NCBI RefSeq assembly: GCF_905220365.1
Contig: NC_061126.1
Coordinates: 13,640,001-13,704,000 of the forward strand
Reading direction: 5' to 3'
From: Vanessa cardui
Lineage: Eukaryota; Arthropoda; Insecta; Lepidoptera; Nymphalidae
DNA: 64,000 nt
Below are positions 45,421 to 57,000 of the stretch, piece by piece (position 1 is the first letter of the stretch; every line of letters begins with the position of its first letter). The translations under genes were made by a program, and so were the position numbers. Under the pieces are notes generated by a model. The model did no database searches, was not told where the DNA came from, and saw only the letters and a program-made list of their open reading frames with translations.

Positions 45421-47900
45421 GTAAGCAGAAGCCTTCCTGGCGTCTGTTAGACAGGATTTAATTTAACTCATGTACATCGATCTTAATTTTTAGAGAATAT
45501 CCTTCTCAATTGAGAAATTGTGCTTAAAACTTGACAAAACAATGCACGCAGCGACCTCCCTGTAGCCGTACATCGTGTTTTGGACCAAGTCAATAAATGG
45601 TTTAAATATACTTTAAGGAATGCATCGTTTATTTATAGCATGGATTTGTGGCATCCGCATGGCAGAGTTTATTTGTTTATAATATGAACAATTCCTTGAG
45701 ATCTGCAATCTACTTCAGAGGCCTGAAGGCCTTCCATCAGGTGAGCCTCCTACTAAAAAAGGAAACCGTTGTTGGGATGAGGATTTTGTAAATGTAGTTA
45801 AATATGTCCTCGTTATATTCTGTAGCAGTTACATAATTGATCATGAGATTATAGTCGACTTATATCTTAGCACATGTGAGTTAAATATTCCATATATTTA
45901 ATTACCTACTTATGTAATTAATGGAAAAGAGCAATTACCGAGTAAGCCACCAGTCACCTCGGCAGAATCTACATTCCGAACAAGTAACCGTTAGCTACTT
46001 AATATTTACATTCATCTTGTAAAATGAAGATTTAGTTTTATTTAAAAGAGCTTAATACTCGATTTGAGTTGTTATAAAATAGTTTCTTAAAATACCTTTT
46101 CTTGTTCACGCGAAAATATTAGTCTTTAGTTAAGTAAGTTAGCGAGTTTATTGAGGTAAATTCACTGAAGAAGCATACCATGAAATTTGGCAATAAAATG
46201 GTTGGTTAAATCATTCTTAAATTATTATTTTAGAAATAAATTATGTCATTATTATTATCAGAATTAAGTTTCGTTTATCTGTTCAAACAAAGTCTGCGGT
46301 TTAGCCTGAAATATTTGGAGGATAGACGAAATAATGCGTTTTATCGATTTGAATTATATATTCATTGTATTATAAGCTAAATTTCTGTAAAATATTTACG
46401 TATTTAGAAATTGTGTTCTATAATGTATATTGTTTAAAGAAAATTAAATTGGCAACATACAACCAGTTCCTTACTGAACCTGTTTTTTCGTTTACGGAAA
46501 TGTTATAAACAGGTTATTTCAACGGTTTTTTGTTTACGAATAAGCCATAATTGCTCTTCAGGTCCTTTTAAGCAAACTAGGGTGAGAACTAACTCGTTTT
46601 TTGAATGAAGTATTTATAATTCTACGTCATTGTATTTCATCTTCGTGAGATTCTTCGCCCTTTTTAGCAACGAAATCCAGTTTTAGTGTCTCATCTCATC
46701 AGCTCTTATAGTATTTTTACAGATTTTGTGAAATATTATCTTCTATGTGTATCGAAATATGATAAAATTGGAGGACTTTGTAATACATATTAAAATAACC
46801 GCTTTTTACTAAATGCTTATGTATACACGGCAATAATATATTTTTTTTTTAATCTGTGTATATGTATGTTCCGGATAATCTGTAGAACGATTGGACCGAT
46901 TTTGGTGGGTCTCATACACCAGTATGAGACGATGTAATAAGGAGTAACTTAGGCTACTTTTATTTTAGAATTATATATACAATCAGTATCAGCTGTGCCC
47001 GCGCATGTAGTTTAATAATATTATCGAATATGATGATAATGAGTGCAGTAATCAAAATTTCAATTACCTTTAGAAATTTGAAATAGTCATTTGATAAAGA
47101 TTTAAGTGTATTTTACTAAGATCCTAATAAACGAAAATTTGATAATTAATGACAACGGTGTGTCTCAAATAGGATCTTCCAATGTAGCATCAAACTCTGG
47201 GTTGAAGTCAAAATTAGTTTTATTAAATAAACCACCAGTTCTAAATAACAATTCGATAAAAATAACAAATGATCAGATTTTTACTGCTTTTTTCCCACAA
47301 ATGAATTCTGTGTAATAAGAGTCATTATTGTTAATGTATTATTTTGTTTAAGAATAATACTTAAAAGCTGTTAGAACTGAGAATATATTTTTATTTATAA
47401 TTTAATCGATAAAAAGTTTTTTATATTTTATAATTAATTATATAAACTATTATTTTAGAGCGGAATAATCCCTCACTTACTTTAATTATATGCGCAAGAA
47501 CTTATAAATCTAATACGATCTAAATAGCTAATGTTGTAAACATAACATAACCGTATGATAAATCAATACAAAGCACGTTTTAGCAAAATATGTAAATGAT
47601 TTAAAAGATAGCCGTTTAGTGACCTTTTGTAAATAATGTATTCATTTATGTCCAAATAGCTGTGATACTTAAGAAAATAACTCAATAACACTAATAAAAA
47701 ACCTGTATTTTAATTTGCAATTTCAAAAGTGATGTTTCTTACAGGGTCGCATAATATTTGGTATTAGCGATATGTATGATATAAAATGTTTTAAAAAAAT
47801 TATAACAGGTTCGTATCATGTTAAGATTATTAGGAATGTATGAAATCATTAAAAAATATTTAAATTGTCTATTGCTTAATCTCATTGTATCGGAATCTAT
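45421..47900. other. AT-rich intergenic DNA
   Basis: No gene is supported. A weak relic of the LINE 3' end occurs at about 45920-46080 (CCGAGTAAGCCACCAGTCAC ... AATCTACATTCCGAACAAGT). Family F copy 3 is at 46780-47015. The 69-codon frame at 47106-47315 has no recognisable features. Confidence 0.4.
46780..47015. repeat. Dispersed repeat family F, copy 3
   Basis: Shares ACCGCTTTTTACTAAATGCT, GTATACACGGCA, CGATTGGACCGATTTTGGTG and AATAAGGAGTAACTTAGGCT with the copy at 44700. Confidence 0.6.
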
Positions 47901-47929
47901 GCTGAATAACTTCTTATCTGTGCCCGTGT

Positions 47930-48440
47930 CGCAATCTATTTGGGGGGTGCAGCGTGTCTTTTCTGATCTTTGGATTATCTTCTTTTATACGTCATCTGAT
48001 CGTTCACATACGCAATCACACATACCATCCATGTCTTGTTCCTCGCTATCTACGGTCATGCTCATTATAATAATAATAAAACTTTTTATTTCAGGACTAG
48101 CCCATATAGTGTTAGTAAAACGTTTTTCTTTACTTTACAAATTTTAAAATACAAAACAATAGTATATAATTAAATTTTTTTAGATAATAATATTTATCAA
48201 TAATAATTTTAAAATTTAATTTTATTTCAATAATCTTACAGTACTTCTCTCTGCGCTCACATATCCATACCATCTGAAACGGTTTCCTTTTTCCGTTATC
48301 ATGTACATACTTGTTTCTTATTCTATCATTTTTTTAATCCAATCTAACATCTCAACATCCTCATCTCTGCTACATGCAATTTCATTTAATCCTTCTTCTT
48401 CAAGGCCCAGCATTCCGAGCCATACATGTCGCTTTACCAG
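47930..48440 (-). pseudogene. C-terminal relic of an RTE-like retrotransposon, interrupted
   Basis: The minus strand at 48241-48305 reads MITEKGNRFRWYGYVSAERS, the EKxRxNRLRWxGHV signature of lepidopteran LINE ORF2. Upstream (48320-48440) comes DEDVEMLDWIKKMIE-stop; downstream (47930-48060) comes EEQDMDGMCDCVCERSDDV-stop. About 175 bp of AT-rich sequence (48065-48240) has been inserted between the last two parts. It carries several stops and is not functional. Confidence 0.6.
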
Positions 48441-50790
48441 ACAATACATGAGAATCTATGCTGATTACATTTTTTTAATAATTACTTATGTAGTAAAATA
48501 AATGGCTATAGACATCTTATTTAATAGTAATAATAATGGAGTGTAATTTTATCTAAAGTAGTATTTAGTGCAACCAAAATGTGGATCAAACATTTTTTTT
48601 TCTTTTAATATTTTAGTAGAAATTATTTACTTACGTCAAACTTAAGTTCATATGTTTTATAATCTGTTCAATAGAATAAGGGATATAAGAAATAATAATT
48701 GCAAAATAGGTTTAATTAACTTTATTCTTATAAATTAGTAAGGCACACATTAGCTTTGGTTATAATATTACAATAGTTTTTAGTGACTTATACGACTATA
48801 TTTTACATAATGATATATTTAACACTAGTTACATAAAATTTCTTCTTTATACTATAATAAATAATTGTTATAAGCACATTTATGTAATCCTTTTCAATAA
48901 ATTTGTACAATTAAAAATTAGGTAATTATTATATTTGTACCTTTGCACAAATACTTTGTACAAATTTATTCGAAACTTACTGAAAACGTATCACCCAGTT
49001 ATACAAACTTGGGTTATCGATATAAGCGTATTAAAGCGACGTCGAGATACGTAAATTTTGGCAAATTACTAAGATTTACAATATACGAAATAAAAAAAAA
49101 ATGCAACACGTCGCTGTTTTAAAAAAAAAAATACAATTTATTGTAATAGACTTTTATCTAACCAATTAATAAACCCGCTTTAATTTTATTTATATTTATT
49201 TTTTTGCATTTAAGTTTTATTTTGTAAGTTTCAGGCGTATATATTTGGTATGTTACATTTATTCTTTGTTTTAATAGTGTGTGATGTACAGTTTTAATTA
49301 AAATTTTCTCCAAATATGTAAAGAAAAGTTTAATCCTTATTTATCTACAGAACTTAAAATTGCAAAACCAATAAAATGAAATATAATAACAATAATTGAC
49401 AAAGTTGTTATATGACAGACCTGGTTTAGGTAAAAGTAGAAAAATAAGTTAACTTGTTGTGTTAAATTAAAATCACTTACAGTATCAATATTAAGCAGAA
49501 TACAGGCTGTAAGTACTTTTTGTAACTTTTCTTAAAATAATTTCATAATTTTGCTTGTTACATGATAATCATCAAAGAGATATTTGTACAGCGTTTAAGA
49601 AACGAGTTTTCTCGCGAATGATATTTATTGTTTTAAGAAATTATTCGCATTGCTTTATCAGTGTACATAAAAAAATATTGGTTTGACTTTGTACTTAGAA
49701 CTTAATCCACATAGAATTATGAATTTAAATGTTATATATAGACATTAGAGATTTTATTTGTTTTTTTTACATTGATAATAAATATTATTACGTGCGCGAA
49801 GCGTCACTAGGCGTTCATAAGACCTTAAGTAAAATAGAGCATTATTCATGTACACCCAGATAATGTAATATTTATATCAAATGATATTACTTTTAAATAA
49901 AGTTAAATTCCAAAAAGGAACATAAAAATAATGCCAAACTAAAATATAGTTCTGAATGTATATTCTAATCTTTTTTTTAAATTATGTTGTTTTTTTTAAT
50001 TTATTATTTTATTATACATATTTCGATGTAATTTAATTTATACATAAATAATGGCTTAAATTTCGTTAACAAATATAGCACCTTTATTTTTAAAATAACG
50101 CGATACAAATTACGTGTAAAATATATATACACCTATAAGTTATAAAATATTACATTTTTTTATAGTTTTTTCCAAAGTGCAAATATACTTTAAAATAGGC
50201 AAAGATAAAAAAAAATATAACCAATGATCATATTATTATATGTTGCCAGTTGTTTAAAAATGTTTTTTTTTTTTTAGAAATACAATTATTTTATTATTAT
50301 AGTCATAATAATTTATATCACGTTTAAAATAACATTACAAATTGCACGCTTAACACAATAATATAAATTCGGTCTTGGTGTCTAAAACTACTAACTAGAT
50401 ACGAACTTTTTTTTTTAATTCTAAGACAGTGTAGCACTGATGAACACACATGCAGGTCTATCTACATATCGGATACCATGTGGAGATACTACAGACTTTT
50501 CATAATTTTCTGTAATTTTTTTATATTATTTAGTGTTGATTTCTAAGAGATTTCTTTATTATCAACATAATAAATATGTATATAAATAAGTAACGCAGCC
50601 TTAATTTAAAATTAATAAAACAAAAATAATCCATATAATATAATATGTCTACCTCATATAATTAACAAAACATAACTTTGCAATAATAATTTGGTTATGT
50701 GAAAATTATATTAAATATATAATAATCTATTCATATTACAAATATTTGTTCAAATTAAATAACTTTACAAATTTTTAAAAGATTTTCTGT
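48441..50790. other. AT-rich region, likely tetraspanin 3' UTR and beyond
   Basis: Extremely AT-rich with long T and A runs and no gene. Minus-strand AATAAA words occur (for example 50555-50560). A long AT-rich 3' UTR for the tetraspanin would fit, but its end cannot be fixed. Confidence 0.4.
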
Positions 50791-51021
50791 TTAAATGCTG
50801 ACATTATCGCTGATCGTCGATATTGGAATCTTTTCCTCCTTGTCGGGGTTCGAATGTAACGGACAAGGCGCGCGTTTGAGAGATCTCTTAACTTGAGTTC
50901 GTTTGGCGATCTTTGGGGGTCTCTGCGGTTGCCTCGCCAACGGTGCCTTGGTTAAGTCACCCACGGAAGCTGACTTGTCGATAACCTTGCACTTATTGGG
51001 AGGCGCAGGGTTAGGCCGGGG
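50791..51021 (-). CDS. In-frame 76-codon extension after the tetraspanin UGA (readthrough candidate)
   Basis: Directly after the tetraspanin stop (TGA, 51022-51024, followed by C) the same frame stays open for 76 sense codons to a TAA at 50791-50793. The translation looks like a real cytosolic tail: PRPNPAPPNKCKVIDKSASV at the start, a Pro/Arg/Lys part with PKIAKRTQVKRSLKRAP (resembling a nuclear-localisation signal), and an acidic end EEKIPISTISDNVSI. It is far richer in G and C than the DNA beyond the TAA. UGA-C is the leakiest stop context known in insects. Alternatives are a recent nonsense mutation (CGA to TGA), a base-calling error, or an ancient tail now abandoned. Confidence 0.55.
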   Translation of the reverse strand, partial: PRPNPAPPNKCKVIDKSASVGDLTKAPLARQPQRPPKIAKRTQVKRSLKRAPCPLHSNPDKEEKIPISTISDNVSI

Positions 51022-54000
51022 TCAGTCGATCACGTGTTTTATCTTCACGTACAGCACGCACGAGAAGAAAAACCCGAATATGGGTATGACAGACATCCCG
51101 ACGCCCACTGCTGCTAGTATTATTAGGTTGTCTCGTATGTGGTTTGTAAATTGAAGCATACATCCCTGGAAAATATAAACGACAATTTGCTTAGTTTGTA
51201 AACATATTATTTGAAAAAATACGATAAACTTAATTTATATATATAACCTTAAATGAAATGTCTCGTACACATAAAAGTTCATGAACGAATTAGTGAATGA
51301 TACTTGTTTTTTTTTTAATAATATTAAATATTACTAGTACCGACTATGTTTTACTAAATCAATTTAATCAGGCTTATATTGTATACAGCCTGTTGTGTTT
51401 TCAATTAGTTGGGAGTATATATTAGAATTTATGAGTAATACAATATAGAAAATATATTCGGTGGCCTGAATTTACTTCTCGAGTCATTCGTTCACATAAC
51501 ACGGTAAAAAATAAGATAATAACACTATTGTGACTGCTATATTGCTAATATATATAAACTCGCAACTCCAGATATGCTACTGTCTGAAAGTCCGAACCCA
51601 CCGCATTTGTTCACAAAATAATAATTTTATTTAGATGGTTCGGTAAGTGGTGAGACGGGGGACTATTGACTACGAGCAGTGATGCCAACTTCTGCAAATA
51701 TTTCCCAATCGGGCCAACTTTGTATTCCCCTAAGTATGGCTATATTAAACACACCTAAAGTTTTCATGTTTGTGTGCACATTGTCAGAGAGGAAATTACC
51801 AATGTAAGTGTAACAATTTTAACCTGTAAATCTTTATTCGTAACTCTTTTCTTAAATTTTTTGCTTCCGCCTATTTTTCGATTCTTTTATCTCTTATCAC
51901 ACAATTTATTAATGCTTTTCCCGTCAAAATCCCTCTAAATGTTCATACATTTAGAGGGATTTTGACGGGGCTCATGCCCCTGGGCAGGTAGGCACTGTGG
52001 TGGCGCGACTCACGTCGTAGTAGATGTTGGAGGGGTGGTCGCGTGCGCCGCAGCGCGCGCGCACGCTGCGGCAGCACGAGTCGGGCACGAGCAGGCGCGG
52101 GTCGTGCTCGTGCCACGCGCTACGTCGCCAGTCCGAGTAGCGCAGCGCGCCGCAGCACTTGAACTGCGAGACACGTGCAAACTCAAAACTCAAACTCAAA
52201 TAACTTTATTCAATATAGAAGCATTACACTTTCTTATTGATGGTTAATTAAAACACTACCACCGGTTCGGAAAAGAAAATACCCTGACCTGAGAAGAACC
52301 GGCGAAAGAAACTCAGCGGTTTTTTTTTTATTTTTTTTATTTGTCTCATATATTATTTAAACAATTTAATATGAGATGAAATAGCCAGGAGGCGATCGTT
52401 TCATTCCCAAGGTGTGCTATCGATCATAAACTCATTAATTGTATAGTAACCTTTTGCACACAAGCGTTCCTTAATAATTTTCTTAAATTTGGCAACAGAG
52501 GCATTTTGAACGCTTTCTGGGATCCTGTTGTAAAACCGTATACATTGCCCCACAAAGGAGTTACTGACTCTATGTAGTCGAGTAACAGGAGTAACAAGTT
52601 TGTGTTTGTTCCTTGTACCAATGCTATGAGTATCACATTTTCTCATGAAATCATTAATATTTTTTCGTACATACATAACATTGCAGAATATATATTGAGA
52701 AGCAACAGTCAATATCTTGATTTCTCTAAATTTATTCCTTAACGATTCTTTAGCTCCTAGGTTATAGATTGCGCGAATAGCCCTCTTCTGTAGCACAAAT
52801 ATAGTATGGATAGCGGCTGCGTTGCCCCACAGCATAATACCGTATGACATTATACTGTGAAAGTAACTGAAATATACTAAGCGAGCCGTATCAACATCGG
52901 TACATAATCTAATCTTTTTGACCGCGAATGCCGCAGAACTCAGTCTACTCGCCAATCCGTTAATATGGGGGCCCCATTGCAACTTGGCATCAACAGTAAG
53001 GCCAAGAAACTCAGCAGAATCAATTGGATCTATAGATTCCCCGTTAATGAGTACATCGGCTTTTACATTATGTACATTTGGTGTACTAAATTTCACAATT
53101 TTTGTTTTATTATTATTAAGCCTAAGATTGTTTACGCTAAACCAATGTACTATATCAGCTATAGCATTGTTTACGTCGTCGTACTGTACCTGTTTTCTAT
53201 TAATTTTAAAAACTAAGGAGGTATCATCAGCAAACAATACTATATCATGTTTGTTCCCAACAAGAAAGGGCAAGTCATTTATATATGTGAGAAACAGAAA
53301 AGGTCCAAGAATTGATCCCTGAGGGACCCCCATACCAACTGAGACCCCAGGAGACCTATTTCCTTTAACGTCAACCCTCTGAATTCTATTGTTAAGATAA
53401 GAAGTCAGAAGGTCAAGCGCACATTCTCTAATTCCATAGTGATAAAGTTTCCTGACCAGAGTCTCATGTTGAACACAATCAAAGGCTTTGGATAAGTCAC
53501 AGTAAACCCCTAAGGCATCCCGTGACTATTCCCAGGCTTCATAGATATTCTTAATAAGCTCGATACCAGCGTCTGTTGTCGAGCGACCCCTCGTGAATCC
53601 AAATTGTTTACTATGAAGCAGATTATGTTTGTTAAAATGTTCTAATAATTGATTTAGAATAATTTTCTCAAATATTTTGCTCAGGGTAGGTAGAATCGAA
53701 ATTGGCCTATAGTTATTGGGGTCTGAAGAACTACCAGATTTAAATATTGGAATAACTTTACTATGTTTCATCAGGTCAGGAAATATACCACGTTGGACAC
53801 AACTATTAAATATTAAAGCAAGAAAAGGTGCAATTACATCAATAATCAAATTTATCACCTTTAGAGAAATACCCCATAAATCAGCCGCTTTCTTGATGTC
53901 TAGTGACTTAAAGGCGCGTATTATGTCGTTGGGGTTTACAAGGGTAAAATTAAAGTTAGATTTACAAGCTCTTACATTTTCTTTCATCAATGACTCGGCA

Positions 54001-57000
54001 ACATCTGGAGAAGATATAAGTGACTTAGTTGTCAAAACTGGTATGTCAGCAAAAAATTTTTCAAAAACTGTAGCAACTTCCTTTTGACTATTTACTACTT
54101 TATTATTATAATTCAGGCTCAATTCGGAGTTGCAACTGCCAACTCTACCAGTTTCACAATTAATAATTTTCCAAGTCATTTTTATCTTGTTATGAGCATT
54201 CTTAATTTTATTTTTTATAGTTAAAGATTTTGCCAAAAAGCACACTTTTTAAATAATTTAGAATAGTTACTTACATAATTGGCAAAAGTGGCATTATGAT
54301 TGTACGTTCTTTCATTGTAAAGCTCATACATTCGTTGCCTACTTTTATGAATTCCAATAGTCGCCCAATCACTGAATTTTAAAAAGTTTTTTGTATTAAC
54401 TGTTTTAGAAGTGAATATAGATTTAAAACTGTTTTTAATTAATTTAAATAGATTGTTATATAATACATTGGGATTATCATTGAAATGTATGTGAGGGTGA
54501 TTAGCCATAATATTACTTCTAAACTTCTCAATACGACTTGCGGTCAAAGGAACAAACATTATCTTTTCAGAAGTACTTATTTTTTTAACATGAAAATTAA
54601 ATAAGGCTTGTTGTCCACAATGATCTGAACTTAGGTTATTAATAATAATTTTGTTTTGTGGAATATAGGTAGCAAATATGTTATCAATGCAAGTTGCTGT
54701 GGAATCTGTTATTCTAGTTGGTTCTAAGAACAGATTTACCAGATTATATGAACTTAACAAAGATCTGAATCTAATACTTGTGGTTGAATTATGCAATAAA
54801 TTTATATTAAAATCACCAGTAACAATATCTGGATCTAATAATTTCTTTATTAGATCCAGATAATTTAGATAGAACATTGTCCAATATATTTTCAAACAAT
54901 TCATATAATCCACTAGGGGGCCTGTATACGCATACAACAATGACACGCTCAAGCTCTGCACAGGCTATTTCTATAGTTTGCTCAATAGAAAGGCTCACAA
55001 TATCTTTACGTTCTTTAAATTTTATATATTTACACAGGAGTATTAAAGAGCCACCACGTATAGCTTTATTTCTACTGAACAGACTAGCAATCTGGTGCCC
55101 ACTAAAGTTAAAGATAACCTGATAATTTAGAAGCCAATGTTCAGTTAAACACAAAATATCAATGCCATTACAGGTCAAAAATAATTCAATTTCTAAGTCT
55201 TTCCCTAACATTCCTTGAATATTTTGGTGCACCAGATTTACAATTTTTTTGTTATTTACTTTCTTATTATTTTTATTGGCTTCTATAGTAACTATTTTTT
55301 CACAATTATAGTTAGAATTATTATCGTTGCCAGAGACTACCTCTATTGTCTTAGAACTTAATTTAAATTACTTGGAACATGTTCCAAAATATATGGTCTT
55401 AAATTGTTATTATTATACTGCTCAATAGAAGCAGTTGTCTAGTCAACCAAACCATTGGTTGATTTTTTAATAATAAAATATGATAGCAAACTAGCTATCT
55501 GTCTCTTATAAAAATTAGATAGGTGACACCTATCACATGTCAATAAACAAGAATTATAATTAATTATGTTATTAATGTCAATTAGTTTTATTTTATTACA
55601 TATATCATTTTTTGTTACATAATAAGTATTTGAAAGTGCACAACGACGGCATATTAAGGCCGATCATATTTCACAGTAAAAGAGTCGATATGTCCCAGTG
55701 GTAAGAACGAGCGCATCTTAACAAAAAATAGACACTTATTGTTATTCTCAATATATGCGGTTTAAAAAACTTTGGAAAATTTTATGGGAATATCATTACA
55801 CATTAGAAAATCGAACTACATTTTTTTTAATATTTTAATAATACAAATGTACGTTCAATATTGGGCTTATCTATATAATTATAAATAAACTGAAAGGAGG
55901 TAATCCCTTCTTGGAAATAGGTCGTATTTTCAGTTTTTATAGACTAATTAATTTGTATGTTATCAATCTACTCAATATTATATCGAATTTAGATTGCTTT
56001 ACATTTATCTTTTTATTTCATTGTGCTATCAAAAGTATGAACATACAAGCAAGCATCTTTAAAGTCTGGTACCTCAGTCTGCATGCTGTCAACGGCGTTG
56101 GTGACGATGGTGTCCAGAGCGTAGTTGGTTATGAAGGTGGTGTTTAGCTCGGCCCGCAACTCGTCTTCGACGGCCACCTCGTAGTAGTACGCGAGGCCGC
56201 CCGCACCCGCCTCCAGAATGAACGTGATCAACAGGAAATATGTATACTGAAATAGCACAACATTATATATTTTTTTCGTTATTACAACAACAACAACAGC
56301 CTGTAATTTCCCACTGCTGGGCTAAAGGCCTCCTCTCTCTTTGAGGAGAAGGTTTGGAACATATTCCACCACGCTGTTCCAATGCGGGTTGGTGGAATGC
56401 ACATGTGGCAGAATTTCTATGGAATTTGTCACATGCAGGTTTCCTCACGATGTTTTCCTTCACCACTGAGCACGAGATGAATTATAAAGACAAATTAAGC
56501 ACATGAAACAGCGGTGCTTGCCTGGGTTTGAACCCGCAATCATCGGTTAAGATGCACGCGTTATAACCACTGGGCCATCTCGACTATATATTTCGTTATT
56601 AGTTTATTTATAATAATAATAATAATAAATCTTTATTCATTAAAAAGAGATTGAACAGAGTGGTTTATAGTTTTATAATTGATTTGTACAATTGTATCTT
56701 ATTTCAATCAGTTGATTGTAGTACTGTACTCCTCGCTAGTTTATAAAATAATCTGTAATAAGGAGTAACAGTCCCATTCCCTTCTTTGGATTTACATTGG
56801 CAAGTGCGTTTTTTGAGTTCTTGTAAATTGAATTAAAACTAGTGATTCCTATCAATAGAGAGATGAGATACATTGGTTCAGTCAAGGCAAAAACGATTTT
56901 ATCTCGCATAATAGATTGGATTTAAATTAAGGAAATTTTCAACGGCCATAAGGATATTGTATAAAAAATATAAAAGCTTATTTTGATGTGTTATTAATAT

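Larger units (their letters stand above)
52178..55672 (-). mobile_element. Non-LTR retrotransposon (Jockey/CR1-like), near full length but inactive
   Basis: In minus-strand order: a Cys-rich N-terminal part (55440-55660, CRRCAL ... CLLTCDRCHLSN); an apurinic-type endonuclease (about 55330-54250, with QNIQGMLGKD, LTEHWL, GDFNINLL, SDHCGQ); reverse transcriptase (54245-52401) with YRPISILPTLSKIFEKIIL, DLSKAFDCVQHETL, GVPQGSILGP and the catalytic FADDTSLV; a C-terminal part ending STPWE-stop. Then comes a 3' UTR with GAGTTTCTTTCGCCGGTTC, CCGAACCGGTGGTAG, AATAAAG and a short TTTGAG-type repeat tail at 52178-52200. One nonsense codon (TAG near 53525) and frame changes near 54240, 54850-54950 and 55370-55450 inactivate it. 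It lies in tetraspanin intron 3, same strand as the gene. Confidence 0.9.

Noticed and set aside
53526..53716. Retrotransposon as a set of separate host genes
   Set aside because: All frames in 52401-55660 are ordered pieces of one LINE (Cys-rich, EN, RT) broken by shifts and one nonsense codon.
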